From Alloalcanivorax marinus (GTDB taxonomy: Bacteria > Pseudomonadota > Gammaproteobacteria > Pseudomonadales > Alcanivoracaceae): 64,000 bases of DNA. Where the stretch lies: assembly GCF_016906305.1 (NCBI RefSeq), contig NZ_JADDOL010000002.1, forward strand, positions 62,001 to 126,000, read 5' to 3'. Positions 1-9,897 of the stretch are shown piece by piece. Within the stretch, counting starts at the first letter, position 1. The number at the start of each line of letters is the position of its first letter. Made by a program: the position numbers and the translations under genes. The notes below the pieces were generated by a model, which had not been told where the DNA came from, searched no databases, and saw only the letters and a list, made by a program, of their open reading frames with translations.

Positions 1-589
1 CCCGACGGGCCGCCCCGGCGTCATCGCGAATCCAGAAACGCAGCCCCCGGGCGCGGCAGGCGGCGGCCACCGCCGGGTGGCCGCTCCAGCCACGCAGATA
101 CACGCCCTGACGGGCCGGGTCCAGCCGCGACAGCCCGGCGATCACCTGGGCTTCGTCGAGGGTTTCAGGGGGGATCACCCACTCCGGCGGCAATTGCAGA
201 GCCACCGCCACCGGCCGGTTGGCCGCGGGAAAGGCGCGGGCGGAAAGGCCGCTGCGGGGCACCCACTCCACCGGCTGGCCCTCGCGGCCGTGAGGCTCAC
301 CGGTGAACGCGGTGACTTCGCGAAAATGCAGGGTAACGTGCAGGTCCGGGTAGCGGTGGCGCACGGTCAGGAAGGGACGGGAGCGCACCTCCTCCAGGCC
401 CAGCTCCTCGTGGAGTTCCCGGGCCAGGGCCCGGTCCAGCGGCTCACCGGGTTCCACCTTGCCACCGGGAAACTCCCACAGGCCGCCCTGATGCTTGTGC
501 TCGGGACGGCGGCTCAGGCAGAGACGGTCGTCGCCGTCCGGGATGATGCCGGCGACGACGACAATTTCAGGCAGTGGCGCGGCCGGCAT
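1..589 (-). CDS. mutT: MutT-type Nudix hydrolase with start of a ThiE-like domain, 3' end outside window
   Basis: Minus-strand frame open from an ATG at 589 to the window edge (196 codons visible). The first ~130 residues form a Nudix domain with a full Nudix box (GGKVEPGEPLDRALARE followed by LHEELGL), as in 8-oxo-dGTP diphosphatases that clean oxidised nucleotides from the pool. The residues after about 150 (PPETLDEAQVIAGL, then HPAVAAACRARGLRFW) resemble the opening of the thiamine-phosphate-synthase-like domain fused to MutT in pseudomonads. The gene starts 4 bases after the argJ stop, so it is probably the last gene of secA-argJ-mutT. The C-terminal domain is cut, so its fold is inferred. 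Confidence 0.85.
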   Translation of the reverse strand, partial: MPAAPLPEIVVVAGIIPDGDDRLCLSRRPEHKHQGGLWEFPGGKVEPGEPLDRALARELHEELGLEEVRSRPFLTVRHRYPDLHVTLHFREVTAFTGEPHGREGQPVEWVPRSGLSARAFPAANRPVAVALQLPPEWVIPPETLDEAQVIAGLSRLDPARQGVYLRGWSGHPAVAAACRARGLRFWIRDDAGAARR

Positions 590-593
590 CGGA

Positions 594-1796
594 TCAGGTG
601 CGGTATTCGGCGTTGATTTTCACGTAGTCGTAGCTGAAGTCGCAGGTCCAGACCTGGCCACGGCCTTCGCCGGCGCCCAGGTCCACGCGGATGGTGATGT
701 CCGGGCGGGCCATTACCCGCGCGCCCTGCTCCTCGGTGTAGCTGTCGGCCACGCCGCCTTCGGCGACGATCTGCACATCGTCCAGCCACACCGCCACCTT
801 CTCCACCTCCAGGGCGTCGATGGGCGCGCGGCCCACGGCGGCCAGAATCCGGCCCCAGTTGGGATCGGAGGCGAACAGCGCGGTCTTCACCAGCGGCGAA
901 TGGCCGATGGTCTCCGCCACGATCTGGGCGTCCCGGTCGCTGCGCGCGCCGGCCACTTCGATGGAGACGAACTTGCTGGCGCCCTCGGCGTCACGGATCA
1001 GCGCCTGGGCCAGTTCCACGAACACCGCTTCCAGGGCCTCGTAGAGCAGCGCCGCCGGGCGGGAATCGCCGTCGTCGATGGCCACCTCGGCACGGCCGGA
1101 GGCGATCAGCAGGCAGGCGTCGTTGGTGGAGGTGTCGCCGTCCACGGTGATGCGGTTGAAGGAGGCGTCCGCCAGCCGCTTCACCCACTGGTCCAGCAGC
1201 GGCTGTGCCACGGCGGCGTCGGTGGCGATAAAGCCGAGCATGGTGGCCATGTTCGGCTTGATCATGCCGGCGCCCTTGGCCATGCCGGTGATGGTCACGG
1301 TTTTGCCGTCCAGCTCGACGCGGCGGCTGGCCACTTTCGGCACCGTGTCGGTGGTCATGATGCCTTCCGCGGCGCGGCCCCAGCCGTGCTCATCCAGGCT
1401 TTCCAGGGCCCGCGGCAGCCCTTCCTCGAAGGGTTTCATGGGGAAGGTCTGGCCGATCACGCCGGTGGAGAACGGCAGCACTTCCGAGGGCGCGCAATGG
1501 GCCAGTTCGGACAGCAGCAGGCAGGTTTCCTCGCAATAGGCGAAGCCCTTGTCGCCGGTGCCGGCGTTGGCGTAGCCGGTGTTGATCATCAGGTAGCGCG
1601 GCGCGCTCTGCTGAAGATTGCGGCGGGCCACCTGCACCGGCGCCGCCTGGAAGCGATTGGTGGTGAACACACCGGCGGCGCGGCCGCCCTCGGCCAGCTC
1701 GATCACCACCAGGTCCTTGCGATTGGCCTTCTTGATGCCCGCTTCGATGGCGGCCAGCTTGACCCCGGCCACCGGAAACCATTGCGTCTGTGTCAT
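594..1796 (-). CDS. argJ: Bifunctional glutamate N-acetyltransferase / amino-acid acetyltransferase
   Basis: 400 residues, full length for ArgJ. The enzyme moves the acetyl group from N-acetylornithine to glutamate in the cyclic arginine pathway, and many forms also make N-acetylglutamate. The self-cleavage region is visible (KGAGMIKPNMATMLGF; cleavage expected between A and T of ATML), as are the N-terminal TTNRFQAAPV and the C-terminal DPNWGRI motif. The frame stays open further upstream into secA, but the ATG at 1796, one base after the secA stop, gives the usual N-terminus (MTQTQWFPVAG). Probably translationally coupled to secA. Confidence 0.95.
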   Translation of the reverse strand: MTQTQWFPVAGVKLAAIEAGIKKANRKDLVVIELAEGGRAAGVFTTNRFQAAPVQVARRNLQQSAPRYLMINTGYANAGTGDKGFAYCEETCLLLSELAHCAPSEVLPFSTGVIGQTFPMKPFEEGLPRALESLDEHGWGRAAEGIMTTDTVPKVASRRVELDGKTVTITGMAKGAGMIKPNMATMLGFIATDAAVAQPLLDQWVKRLADASFNRITVDGDTSTNDACLLIASGRAEVAIDDGDSRPAALLYEALEAVFVELAQALIRDAEGASKFVSIEVAGARSDRDAQIVAETIGHSPLVKTALFASDPNWGRILAAVGRAPIDALEVEKVAVWLDDVQIVAEGGVADSYTEEQGARVMARPDITIRVDLGAGEGRGQVWTCDFSYDYVKINAEYRT

Positions 1797-1797
1797 A

Positions 1798-4527
1798 TCA
1801 GGATTCCAGCTTGCCGTGGCAGTGCTTGTACTTCTTGCCGGAGCCACAGGGGCAGGGCTCGTTGCGGCCGATCTTGCGGCCTTCGCGCACCACCGTGCGC
1901 GGCGCTTCGCCCCCCTCCGGGGCCGCCGCCGGCGCGGCGCCGTCGGCGCTCGGCGCCGCCAGCTGCTCCTGGCGGGCGTTCATTTTTTCCGCCTGCTCGC
2001 GGGCTTCCTCGCGGCGCTGCGCTTCCAGACGCTCCACCTCGTCGTCGCGGCGCACCTCGAAGCTGTGCACCACGCGGATCAGCTCATGCTGGATCTGGTT
2101 GAGCATGGTCTGGAACAGCTCGAAGGCTTCCTTCTTGTACTCCTGCTTGGGGTTCTTCTGCGCGTAGCCGCGCAGGTGAATGCCCTGCCGCAGGTGGTCC
2201 ATGCTGGCCAGATGTTCCTTCCAGTGCCGGTCGAGAATCTGCAGCATCAGGTGCTTCTCGATCTGGCGCAGGGTGTCCGGGCCGATCTCGGCGCGCTTGC
2301 GCTCGTACTGGGCCTCCAGCTGTTCGATGACACGCTCGGTGATGCCCTCGATGTGCAGGCCCTTGTCCTCTTCCAGCCAACGCTGGATCGGCACGTCGCA
2401 GCCGTACTCGGCGTACAGGGTCTTTTCCAGGCCCTCCGCGTCCCACTGGTCTTCCACGGACCCCGGCGGCATATGGCTGTGCACCACTTCCGGCACCACG
2501 TCGCGGCGGATGCTTTCCACCGAGGACGCCAGGTCCTCGCTTTCCAGAATCTGCTCGCGCTGGCTGTAGACCACCTTGCGCTGGTCGTTGGCCACGTTGT
2601 CGTATTCCAGCAGGTTCTTGCGGATGTCGAAGTTGCGCGCCTCCACCTTGCGCTGGGCGTTCTCGATGGCACGGGTCACCCAGCGGTGCTCGATGGCTTC
2701 ACCGTCCTTGAGACCCAGTGAGCGCATCATGTTGCGCACCCGGTCGGAGGCGAAAATACGCATCAGGTCGTCTTCCATGGACAGGAAGAAGCGGGTGTAA
2801 CCCGGGTCGCCCTGGCGACCGGCGCGGCCCCGCAGCTGATTGTCGATACGGCGGGATTCGTGGCGCTCGGTGCCGATGATGTGCAGGCCGCCGGCCTCCA
2901 GCACCTTCTTGTGGTTCTCCTCCCATTCGGAGCGGATCTTTTCCGCCAGTTCCTCGGAGGGCTCGTCCATGTGCTTGATTTCTTCCTCGGCGTTGCCGCC
3001 GAGCATGATGTCGGTGCCGCGGCCGGCCATGTTGGTGGCGATGGTCACGGTGCCCGGCCGGCCGGCCTGGGCGATGATCTGCGCTTCACGCTGGTGCTGC
3101 TTGGCGTTGAGCACCTGGTGCTTGATCTTTTCCTGGGTGAGCCGCTGGGCCAGGTATTCGGAGGCCTCGATGGTGGCGGTCCCCACCAGCACCGGCGCGC
3201 CCCGCTCCACGCAGTCACGCACCGCTTCCACGATGGCGTCGAATTTTTCCTGCAGGGTCAGGTAGACCAGGTCGTTGGCGTCCTTGCGGACCATGGGCCG
3301 GTTGGTGGGGATCACCACCACGTCCATACCGTAGATCTGGCGGAACTCCACCGCCTCGGTGTCGGCGGTACCGGTCATACCGGCCAGCTTTTCGTAGAGG
3401 CGGAAATAGTTCTGGAAGGTGGTGGAAGCCAGAGTCTGGTTTTCCTGCTGGATGCGTACCCCTTCCTTGGCTTCCACCGCCTGGTGGATGCCCTCGGACC
3501 AGCGGCGGCCGGGCATGGTGCGGCCGGTGTGCTCGTCGACAATGACGATCTGGCCGTTCTGCACCACGTATTCGCGGTCCTTATGGAACAGCGCGTGGGC
3601 CTTGAGCGCGGCGTGCACATGGTGGAGCAGGGTCAGATTGTGGGCGGCGTAGAGGCTTTCGCCCTCCTCCAGCAGCTTGTTTTCCACCAGCAGGGATTCG
3701 ATCAGCTGGTGGCCTTCCTCGGTGAGCTCCACCTGGCGCTGCTTCTCATCGATGAAATAGTGGCCTTCGTCCTCCTCAGTCTGCGCCTTCAGCCGGGGGA
3801 TCAGCACGTTCATCTGTTTGTACAGCTCGGAGGAGTCCGCCGCCGGGCCGGAAATGATCAGCGGCGTGCGCGCTTCATCGATCAGGATCGAGTCCACTTC
3901 GTCGACGATGGCGTAATAAAGCGGCCGCTGCACCCGATCTTCCAGGCGGAAGGCCATGTTGTCGCGCAGATAATCGAAACCGAATTCGTTGTTGGTGCCG
4001 TAGGTCACGTCACAGGCGTAGGCTTCGCGCTTCTGCTCCTGGGGCTGCTGGGAGAAGATCACCCCCACGCTCAGGCCCAGGAACTCGTAGAGCGGGCGCA
4101 TCCAGTTGGCGTCCCGCTCGGCCAGGTAATCGTTCACCGTGACCACGTGCACGCCGCTGCCGGTCAGCGCGTTCAGGTAGGTGGGCAGGGTGGCGGTCAG
4201 GGTTTTACCTTCCCCGGTGCGCATCTCCGCGATGCGGCCCTCGTGCAGCGCGATGCCCCCCATCAGCTGCACGTCGAAATGACGCATGCCCATCACCCGG
4301 GTGGCGGCTTCGCGACACACCGCGAACGCTTCCGGCAGCAATTCGTCCAGGGTCTTGCCTTCGGCGTGGGCGGCTTTCAGCTCGGCGGTTTTGGCCCGCA
4401 GCGCCGCGTCGTCCAGTTGCGCGATCTCGTCGGCGCGGGCGTTGACCGCCGACACCACACGGCGGATCCGCTTGAGCTCGCGGTCGTTCTTGGTCCCGAA
4501 GACTGTCTTGACGATGGTAGCCAGCAT
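1798..4527 (-). CDS. secA: Preprotein translocase ATPase subunit SecA
   Basis: 909 residues, the usual length. SecA is the ATP-driven motor that pushes unfolded preproteins through SecYEG. The N-terminus ([18 protein letters not shown]) and Walker A segment (MRTGEGKT) are typical, Walker B reads [14 protein letters not shown], and helicase motifs GRGTDI and [10 protein letters not shown] are present. The C-terminus carries the linker and the zinc-binding tail [18 protein letters not shown], which contacts SecB and ribosomes. It heads the secA-argJ-mutT run, and a REP palindrome lies in its upstream gap. Confidence 0.98.
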   Translation of the reverse strand: MLATIVKTVFGTKNDRELKRIRRVVSAVNARADEIAQLDDAALRAKTAELKAAHAEGKTLDELLPEAFAVCREAATRVMGMRHFDVQLMGGIALHEGRIAEMRTGEGKTLTATLPTYLNALTGSGVHVVTVNDYLAERDANWMRPLYEFLGLSVGVIFSQQPQEQKREAYACDVTYGTNNEFGFDYLRDNMAFRLEDRVQRPLYYAIVDEVDSILIDEARTPLIISGPAADSSELYKQMNVLIPRLKAQTEEDEGHYFIDEKQRQVELTEEGHQLIESLLVENKLLEEGESLYAAHNLTLLHHVHAALKAHALFHKDREYVVQNGQIVIVDEHTGRTMPGRRWSEGIHQAVEAKEGVRIQQENQTLASTTFQNYFRLYEKLAGMTGTADTEAVEFRQIYGMDVVVIPTNRPMVRKDANDLVYLTLQEKFDAIVEAVRDCVERGAPVLVGTATIEASEYLAQRLTQEKIKHQVLNAKQHQREAQIIAQAGRPGTVTIATNMAGRGTDIMLGGNAEEEIKHMDEPSEELAEKIRSEWEENHKKVLEAGGLHIIGTERHESRRIDNQLRGRAGRQGDPGYTRFFLSMEDDLMRIFASDRVRNMMRSLGLKDGEAIEHRWVTRAIENAQRKVEARNFDIRKNLLEYDNVANDQRKVVYSQREQILESEDLASSVESIRRDVVPEVVHSHMPPGSVEDQWDAEGLEKTLYAEYGCDVPIQRWLEEDKGLHIEGITERVIEQLEAQYERKRAEIGPDTLRQIEKHLMLQILDRHWKEHLASMDHLRQGIHLRGYAQKNPKQEYKKEAFELFQTMLNQIQHELIRVVHSFEVRRDDEVERLEAQRREEAREQAEKMNARQEQLAAPSADGAAPAAAPEGGEAPRTVVREGRKIGRNEPCPCGSGKKYKHCHGKLES

Positions 4528-4624
4528 GAAACGTCCGTTCTTATATCAATGGGTAGGGCGAAAAGAAGCCATTCTAAACACAATAGACCAGGGAGATAAG
4601 GTGCGGGGGGCGACTATTCAAGCG

Positions 4625-4672
4625 GTAGGAGCGGCCGTTCGGCCGCGAGCGCGGCGGAACGGCCGCTCCTAC
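4625..4672. repeat. REP-like palindrome (copy 1)
   Basis: Perfect 16-base arms, GTAGGAGCGGCCGTTC at 4625-4640 and its complement at 4657-4672, with a GC-rich centre. It lies between the secA start and the M23 peptidase stop. The TAGGAGCGGC core is shared with the elements near 25,581 and 30,017 and matches the general form of pseudomonad REP sequences. In RNA it would form a strong hairpin that could separate the two genes. The rest of the gap 4528-4681 shows nothing else clear. Confidence 0.8.
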
Positions 4673-4681
4673 TGTCGGGTT

Positions 4682-5608
4682 TTAGCGACGGGCGCGGTAA
4701 ATATAGGGGTGCGGATTGACCTGGCGGCCGTCCTTGAGTACTTCGTAGTGCACATGGGGACCGGTGGAGCGGCCGGTGGAGCCCATCAGGGCCACCACGT
4801 CGCCGGTGCGCACGATGTCGCCCACGTTCACGCGGACTTCCTTGGCGTGGCCATAGCGGGTGCTGATGCCGTTGCCATGGTTGATTTCCACCAGCTTGCC
4901 GTAGCCGGTGCGCTCGCCGGCGAAAGTGACCACGCCGGCGGCGGTGGCCACCACATCGGAGCCGTCCTTGCCGGCGAAGTCCACGCCGCCGTGCCAGGCC
5001 AGCTTGCCGCTGAAGGGGTCGGCGCGGCGGCCGAAGCGGCTGGACATCCAGCCGTGCACGATGGGCCGGCCGGCCAGGAAGGTCTCGCTTTCCAGATGCC
5101 GGTCGGCGAGCAGGTTTTCCAGAATGTTCAGCTGCTGCTCACGGCGCTCCAGGGTCTCGGTGAGCGCGCTCAGCTCTTCCAGGAAGGACGGCGGCGTGAA
5201 GGCACTGCCCTCCTCGGTTTCCGGGCCGCCCACCGCCATGCCGCCACCGAAATCGAACTCCTCGCTGTCGATGCCGGCCACGTCCACCAGCCGCTCGCCG
5301 AGTGCATCCAGGCGGGTCAGCCGGGCCTGGGCGTCGGCCAGCTTCAGGGTCAGGGCGCGGATCTGCTCTTCGCTGAGCCGCTTCAGCTCGGAGACTTCGT
5401 GGGCCTGGGCGTCCAGATGGTCCTGGAAGCGGGCGGCCACCGCGTCGGTGTAGGACGGCGGGGCCCAACGGTAGCTGACCCAGTAGGCGCCGACACCGAC
5501 CAGCACCGGCACCACCATCAGCACCGCCAGCAGAATCACCGGCAGGTGGCGGGGTACCGACAGGGTGCGGGAGTGGCCCCGCTTGCTGTTCAACAATATG
5601 ATGTTCAT
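4682..5608 (-). CDS. Membrane-anchored M23 family metallopeptidase (LytM-like)
   Basis: 308 residues from the ATG at 5608; the open frame extends upstream but those residues look non-coding. A short cytoplasmic N-terminus (MNIILLNSKRGHSRTLSV) precedes one transmembrane segment (about residues 20-44), then a coiled-coil-rich region, then a C-terminal peptidase M23 domain. Zinc/catalytic motifs are visible: HGGVDFAGKDG (HxxxD), RYGHAKEV and HVHYEV (HxH). Likely a peptidoglycan endopeptidase or an activator of amidases in the periplasm. A homologue sits beside secA in many pseudomonads. Substrate and partner are unknown. Confidence 0.88.
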   Translation of the reverse strand: MNIILLNSKRGHSRTLSVPRHLPVILLAVLMVVPVLVGVGAYWVSYRWAPPSYTDAVAARFQDHLDAQAHEVSELKRLSEEQIRALTLKLADAQARLTRLDALGERLVDVAGIDSEEFDFGGGMAVGGPETEEGSAFTPPSFLEELSALTETLERREQQLNILENLLADRHLESETFLAGRPIVHGWMSSRFGRRADPFSGKLAWHGGVDFAGKDGSDVVATAAGVVTFAGERTGYGKLVEINHGNGISTRYGHAKEVRVNVGDIVRTGDVVALMGSTGRSTGPHVHYEVLKDGRQVNPHPYIYRARR

Positions 5609-5775
5609 GGCAACGGCGAACGACCTCTTCACTCGCGGAACCTGTGCTCCGACCGGCTCCGGGAAAATGGGTTCAAAAACGCGCCATGACGGGCGTGCCG
5701 CTGGCTCGCCCGGGCAGATCCTTGGCCGTGAAGCGCCCCCCGGAGGGTGAAACAAAGGTGCCTTAAATGATTTTT

Positions 5776-5781
5776 TACAAT
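5776..5781 (+). promoter_or_regulatory. Candidate -10 box for dciA
   Basis: TACAAT lies 25 bases before the dciA ATG in the 197-base gap between the divergent peptidase and dciA genes. No convincing -35 sequence sits 16-18 bases upstream, so this is a weak call. The rest of the gap is GC-rich and shows no other signal. Confidence 0.3.
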
Positions 5782-5805
5782 CGCAGGGTAGCGTAAGGAA
5801 AAGGC

Positions 5806-6264
5806 ATGAGCAAGAAAACCCTGCCCGACGAACTCCAGGGTCTGATCCACGCCCATCCGGTGCTCAAGCGGCTGGCGCGGGCCGCCCGCGGGCGTGGCGG
5901 GGACACCCATGGCGATCCCCGGGATTGCCTGCCGCCGGCCCTGCGCGACCGGGTACGGCTGGTGCAGGAGGAACAACGCTGGCTGGCCCTGGTGGAAACC
6001 AGCGCCACCGCCCAGCTGCTGCGCTTCCATCTGCCGCGCCTGGAACGCGCCCTGCCCTCCGGCCAGGCGCTCAAGATCGTAGTCACCGGCCGGCGGGAGC
6101 TGGGCGCCGCCGCGCCGGGCAAGGCGCCCGCCGCGCCCGGGCCCACCCTGGACGCCCACAGCGCCACCCACCTGCGGCAGGCGGCGGACTACATCGACGA
6201 TCCGGACCTGGCGGCGTCGCTGCGCCGGCTGGCGGGCCGGGCCGGGCCCGGCGGCGAAACGTAA
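5806..6264 (+). CDS. dciA: DUF721 / DciA-family protein
   Basis: 152 residues. The N-terminus (LIHAHPVLKRLARAA) and the central WLALVETSATAQLLRFHLPRLERAL stretch are typical of DUF721. DciA proteins help load or regulate the replicative helicase DnaB in bacteria lacking the DnaC loader. The C-terminal ~50 residues are rich in Ala, Gly and Pro and are followed by a short helix, probably flexible. It is transcribed away from its neighbours, while secA, the peptidase and lpxC all run on the other strand. A homologue sits in the same lpxC-secA interval of pseudomonads. The function is by family, and sequence identity in this family is low. Confidence 0.8.
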   Translation: MSKKTLPDELQGLIHAHPVLKRLARAARGRGGDTHGDPRDCLPPALRDRVRLVQEEQRWLALVETSATAQLLRFHLPRLERALPSGQALKIVVTGRRELGAAAPGKAPAAPGPTLDAHSATHLRQAADYIDDPDLAASLRRLAGRAGPGGET

Positions 6265-6266
6265 AA

Positions 6267-6295
6267 CGCCCCGGTCGCGGGAGACGACCGGGGCG
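6267..6295 (-). terminator. Rho-independent-type terminator after lpxC
   Basis: Eleven-base stem CGCCCCGGTCG / CGACCGGGGCG with a 7-base loop, followed on the minus strand by TTTTAC. It lies between the convergent dciA and lpxC genes. The T-run favours minus-strand (lpxC) termination, though the stem could also act on dciA transcripts. Confidence 0.7.
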
Positions 6296-6347
6296 CACAG
6301 GGAGGCAACCACCGTGATCCGTCACGGTGTGCGTGGGGCGCGGAGGG

Positions 6348-7262
6348 TTACTCCGCGGCCATGATCGGCTTCACGTAGGAGATCGGCGCGGTGTCCGCGT
6401 CCTCGAACGTGACCAGTTCCCAGGCGTCTTCCTGCTTGAGCAGCTCACGCAGGAGGGCATTGTTGAGGGCATGGCCGGATTTGTGACCCACGAACTCGCC
6501 GATCAGGCTGTGGCCCAGCTGATACAGGTCGCCGATGGCGTCCAGCATCTTGTGCTTGACGAATTCGTCGTCGTAACGCAGACCGTCCTCGTTGAGGATG
6601 CGGAACTCATCCACCACGATGGCGTTGTCGACGCTGCCGCCGAGGGCCAGGTTCTGGCTGCGCAGGAACTCGATGTCGCGCATGAACCCGAAGGTCCGGG
6701 CGCGCGCCACTTCCTTCACGAAGGACGTGGAGGAAAAGTCGATGCTGGCCAGCTGGCTGCGTTCCTCGAACACCGGGTGATCAAAGTCGATCGAGAAAGT
6801 CACCTTGAAGCCATCGAACGGCACGAAGGTGGCCACTTTGTCCTGCTCGCGGACGGTGACTTCCTTCTTGATGCGGATGAACTTCTTGGCGGCTTCCTGC
6901 TCCTTGATGCCGGCGGACTGCAGCAGGAACACGAAGGGCCCGGCGCTGCCGTCCATGATCGGTACTTCCGGCGCCGACAACTCCACGTAGGCGTTGTCGA
7001 TGCCCAGACCGGCCATGGCCGAGAGCAGGTGCTCCACGGTGCCCACCTTGACACCATCCTTCACCAGGGTGGTGGACAGGGTGGTTTCGCCCACGTTCTC
7101 GGCGCCGGCGGCGATCTCCACCACCGGATCCAGGTCCACACGACGGAACACGATGCCGGTGTCGACCGGCGCCGGCCGTACCGTCAGATAAACCTTTTCG
7201 CCGGTGTGCAGGCCCACGCCGGTGGCGCGGATCACGTTCTTGAGGGTTCGTTGTCTGATCAT
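6348..7262 (-). CDS. lpxC: UDP-3-O-acyl-N-acetylglucosamine deacetylase
   Basis: 304 residues, full length. LpxC carries out the first committed step of lipid A synthesis, a zinc-dependent deacetylation. Zinc ligands are visible: His78 in TVEHLLSAM, and the His and Asp of [12 protein letters not shown]. The general acid-base His lies in [10 protein letters not shown]. The N-terminus ([21 protein letters not shown]) is typical. The C-terminus ends PIMAAE; in enterobacteria the LpxC tail controls FtsH turnover, but whether that holds here is unknown. It follows ftsZ, the standard end of this cluster, with a 108-base gap that may carry its own promoter. Confidence 0.97.
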   Translation of the reverse strand: MIRQRTLKNVIRATGVGLHTGEKVYLTVRPAPVDTGIVFRRVDLDPVVEIAAGAENVGETTLSTTLVKDGVKVGTVEHLLSAMAGLGIDNAYVELSAPEVPIMDGSAGPFVFLLQSAGIKEQEAAKKFIRIKKEVTVREQDKVATFVPFDGFKVTFSIDFDHPVFEERSQLASIDFSSTSFVKEVARARTFGFMRDIEFLRSQNLALGGSVDNAIVVDEFRILNEDGLRYDDEFVKHKMLDAIGDLYQLGHSLIGEFVGHKSGHALNNALLRELLKQEDAWELVTFEDADTAPISYVKPIMAAE

Positions 7263-7282
7263 TGATCCGTCACAAAATTCCG

Positions 7283-7333
7283 GTATCCGCTAAGGATACA
7301 GCCATCCTCAACGCAAATAAGGGGGCGATCATA
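7283..7333 (-). promoter_or_regulatory. lpxC upstream region: -10-like box and 5' leader hairpin
   Basis: In the ftsZ-lpxC gap the minus strand has TATGAT (7328-7333) as a possible -10 box. Downstream, inside the presumed leader, is a small hairpin with six-base arms GTATCC (7283-7288) and GGATAC (7294-7299). The -35 match is poor. The arrangement suggests lpxC can be transcribed separately from ftsZ. Confidence 0.35.
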
Positions 7334-7370
7334 ACAAAATTCCCTTTTGCGCACCACGTATCCGCCGCCG

Positions 7371-8534
7371 TCAGTCAGCCTGACGGCGGAGGAAGGTCGG
7401 AATATCGATGAAATCCAGGTCTTCCGCGGTGTTGACCGCCTGCCGGCCACCACCGGCGGCCTGCTGCTGGGCCCGTTTGCGCTCCACGGCGGGACGATCC
7501 AGGTCGTTGTAGTCCACCCGACCGTCGGCACCCACGGGGGTTTGACGCCCGCGCACCACCTTCAGTTCCTGCTGGGCGGCGCCCAGGCCGGTGGCGACCA
7601 CGGTGACGCTGATATTGTCGCCCATATCCGGGTCGATGGCCGTGCCGATGATCACATTGGCGTCTTCGCTGGCCAGCTCGCTGACGATGTCCCCCACCTC
7701 GGAGAACTCGTCCAGGGCGATGGACTCGTTGGCGGTGATGTTGATCAGGATGCCGCGAGCGCCGCGCAGGTCCACGTCTTCCAGCAGCGGGCTGGAAATC
7801 GCCGCCTGGGCCGCTTCCGCCGCCCGGTTGTCGCCGCTGGCGATGCCGGTGCCCATCATCGCGGTGCCCATTTCGCTCATCACGGTGCGCACGTCGGCGA
7901 AATCCACGTTGATCATGCCCGGGCGCACGATCAGATCGGCGATGCCCTTGACCGCGCCTTGCAGCACCTCGTTGGCCGCCTTGAAGGCGTCCAGCAGGGT
8001 GGTGGAGCCGCCCAGCACGGACTGCAGCTTCTCGTTGGGGATGGTGATCAGCGAGTGCACGTGCTCCTTGAGCGCCTCGATGCCTTCCTGGGCGGAGCGC
8101 ATGCGCTTCTTACCCTCGAACGGGAACGGCTTGGTGACCACCGCCACGGTGAGGATGCCCAGTTCCTTGGCGATCTCGGCCACCACCGGCGCCGCGCCGG
8201 TGCCGGTGCCGCCGCCCATGCCGGCGGTGACGAACACCATGTCGGCGCCGTCCAGCAGTTCGGCGATGCGCTCACGGTCTTCCAGAGCGGACTGCCGGCC
8301 GATGTCCGGATTGGCGCCGGCGCCCAGGCCCTTGGTGACCTGGCTGCCGAGCTGGATCACGGTCTTGGCCGAGGAATTGCGCAGTGCCTGCGCATCGGTG
8401 TTGGCGCAGATGAAATCCACGCCTTCCACATTGGAACGCACCATGTGGTCCACGGCGTTGCCGCCGCCGCCACCGACGCCCACTACTTTGATGACCGCGC
8501 CATGGGGTACGGAATCTTCAAGTTTGAATTGCAT
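7371..8534 (-). CDS. ftsZ: Cell division protein FtsZ
   Basis: 387 residues, usual length. Tubulin-like GTPase that forms the division ring. The tubulin signature is present (GMGGGTGTGAAPVVAEIA), as are the N-terminal GVGGGGGNAVDHM loop, the T7 loop region (NVDFADVRTVM) and a C-terminal conserved peptide (LDFIDIPTFLRRQAD) that binds FtsA and ZipA. It is separated from ftsA by 105 bases, the largest gap inside the cluster, where extra ftsZ promoters would be expected by analogy, although none is obvious. Confidence 0.98.
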   Translation of the reverse strand: MQFKLEDSVPHGAVIKVVGVGGGGGNAVDHMVRSNVEGVDFICANTDAQALRNSSAKTVIQLGSQVTKGLGAGANPDIGRQSALEDRERIAELLDGADMVFVTAGMGGGTGTGAAPVVAEIAKELGILTVAVVTKPFPFEGKKRMRSAQEGIEALKEHVHSLITIPNEKLQSVLGGSTTLLDAFKAANEVLQGAVKGIADLIVRPGMINVDFADVRTVMSEMGTAMMGTGIASGDNRAAEAAQAAISSPLLEDVDLRGARGILINITANESIALDEFSEVGDIVSELASEDANVIIGTAIDPDMGDNISVTVVATGLGAAQQELKVVRGRQTPVGADGRVDYNDLDRPAVERKRAQQQAAGGGRQAVNTAEDLDFIDIPTFLRRQAD

Positions 8535-8639
8535 GGTTGATCTCCCGTTAATGCTTCCCTGTTTACTGCCTTTTCCGGCTTCGGACCGCTCTTGGTCCGA
8601 GGTCGAAACCGTTTGGATGCGCGGCGTTAGCCGCGATCC

Positions 8640-9875
8640 TCAAAAATTGCCTTGGAACCACTTCTTGAAGCGTTCCAGCCAGTTCACTTCGCCGCCGCCG
8701 GCCTGGGCCCGCGGACTGCGTCCTTCCTTCTCCATGCGATGCCCGTACAGCAGCAGGCCCACGGAGGTGGAATAAATCGGATTGCGCACCACGTCGGTGA
8801 GCCCGGCCACGCCCTGGGGCGTGCCCAGCCGCACCGGCATATGGAAAATCTCTTCCGCCAGCTCCACCGCGCCCTCGATCTTGGAGGAGCCGCCGGTGAG
8901 CACGATGCCGCCGGGGATCATGTCCTCGAACCCGGAGCGGCGGATTTCCGCCTGGATCAGGGTGAACAGCTCGTCGTAGCGCGGCTCCACCACCTCGGCC
9001 AGGTTCTGGCGGCTGAGGGTACGCGGCGGCCGGTCGCCGACGCTGGGCACCTTGATGGTCTCGTCGGCGCCGGCCAGCTGGGTCAGCGCGCAGGCGTACT
9101 TGATCTTGATCTCGTCGGCGTGCTGCTTGGGCGTGCGCAGGGCCATGGCGATGTCGTTGGTGACCTGATCGCCGGCGATCGGAATGTTGGCGGTGTGGCG
9201 GATCGCCCCTTCGGTGAAGATGGCGATGTCGGTGGTGCCGCCGCCGATGTCGACGATGCACACGCCCAGCTCGCGCTCGTCCTCGGTCAGTACCGAATGG
9301 GCGCTGGCCAGCTGCTCGAGGATGATGTCCTCCACTTCCAGGCCGCAGCGGCGCACGCACTTCTCGATGTTCTGGGCGGCGTTCACCGCGCAGGTCACCA
9401 GGTGCACCTTGGCTTCCAGCCGCACGCCGCTCATGCCCACCGGCTCGCGCACCCCTTCCTGGTTGTCCACCACGTATTCCTGGGGCAACACGTGCAGGGT
9501 TTTCTGGTCCGCCGGGATCGCCACCGCCTGGGCGGCGTCGATCACCCGGTCGATGTCGGCCTGCGTCACTTCCCGGTCACGGATCGCCACGATGCCGTGG
9601 GAGTTCAGGCTGCGCACGTGGGAGCCGGCGATGCCGGCGTACACGGAGTGGATCTGGCAGCCGGCCATCAGCTCCGCTTCTTCCACGGCGCGCTGGATCG
9701 AGCGCACGGTGGCCTCGATGTCCACCACCACGCCCTTCTTCATCCCCCGCGACGGCTGGGAGCCGAGGCCCACCACTTCCACGGTGCCCTCCTCGGTGAC
9801 CTGGCCGACGATGGCCACCACCTTGGAGGTGCCGATGTCGAGGCCCACGATCATGTTGTCCACTGCGTTCGCCAT
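8640..9875 (-). CDS. ftsA: Cell division protein FtsA
   Basis: 411 residues. Actin-like ATPase that ties FtsZ to the membrane. The N-terminal phosphate-binding motif (IVGLDIGTSKVVAIVG), the second nucleotide-binding motif (CIVDIGGGTTDIAIF) and TGGSSKIEG are visible. The last ~14 residues (NWLERFKKWFQGNF) form an amphipathic helix with basic and aromatic residues, the expected membrane-targeting sequence. It starts 22 bases after the ftsQ stop. Confidence 0.97.
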   Translation of the reverse strand: MANAVDNMIVGLDIGTSKVVAIVGQVTEEGTVEVVGLGSQPSRGMKKGVVVDIEATVRSIQRAVEEAELMAGCQIHSVYAGIAGSHVRSLNSHGIVAIRDREVTQADIDRVIDAAQAVAIPADQKTLHVLPQEYVVDNQEGVREPVGMSGVRLEAKVHLVTCAVNAAQNIEKCVRRCGLEVEDIILEQLASAHSVLTEDERELGVCIVDIGGGTTDIAIFTEGAIRHTANIPIAGDQVTNDIAMALRTPKQHADEIKIKYACALTQLAGADETIKVPSVGDRPPRTLSRQNLAEVVEPRYDELFTLIQAEIRRSGFEDMIPGGIVLTGGSSKIEGAVELAEEIFHMPVRLGTPQGVAGLTDVVRNPIYSTSVGLLLYGHRMEKEGRSPRAQAGGGEVNWLERFKKWFQGNF

Positions 9876-9897
9876 TAGAGGTACGTCCTCTGTTTGC

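Noticed and set aside
495-2721. Long plus-strand frames opposite argJ and secA
   Set aside because: Antisense shadows caused by high GC; rich in His, Arg and Gly with no family features, opposite well-conserved genes.
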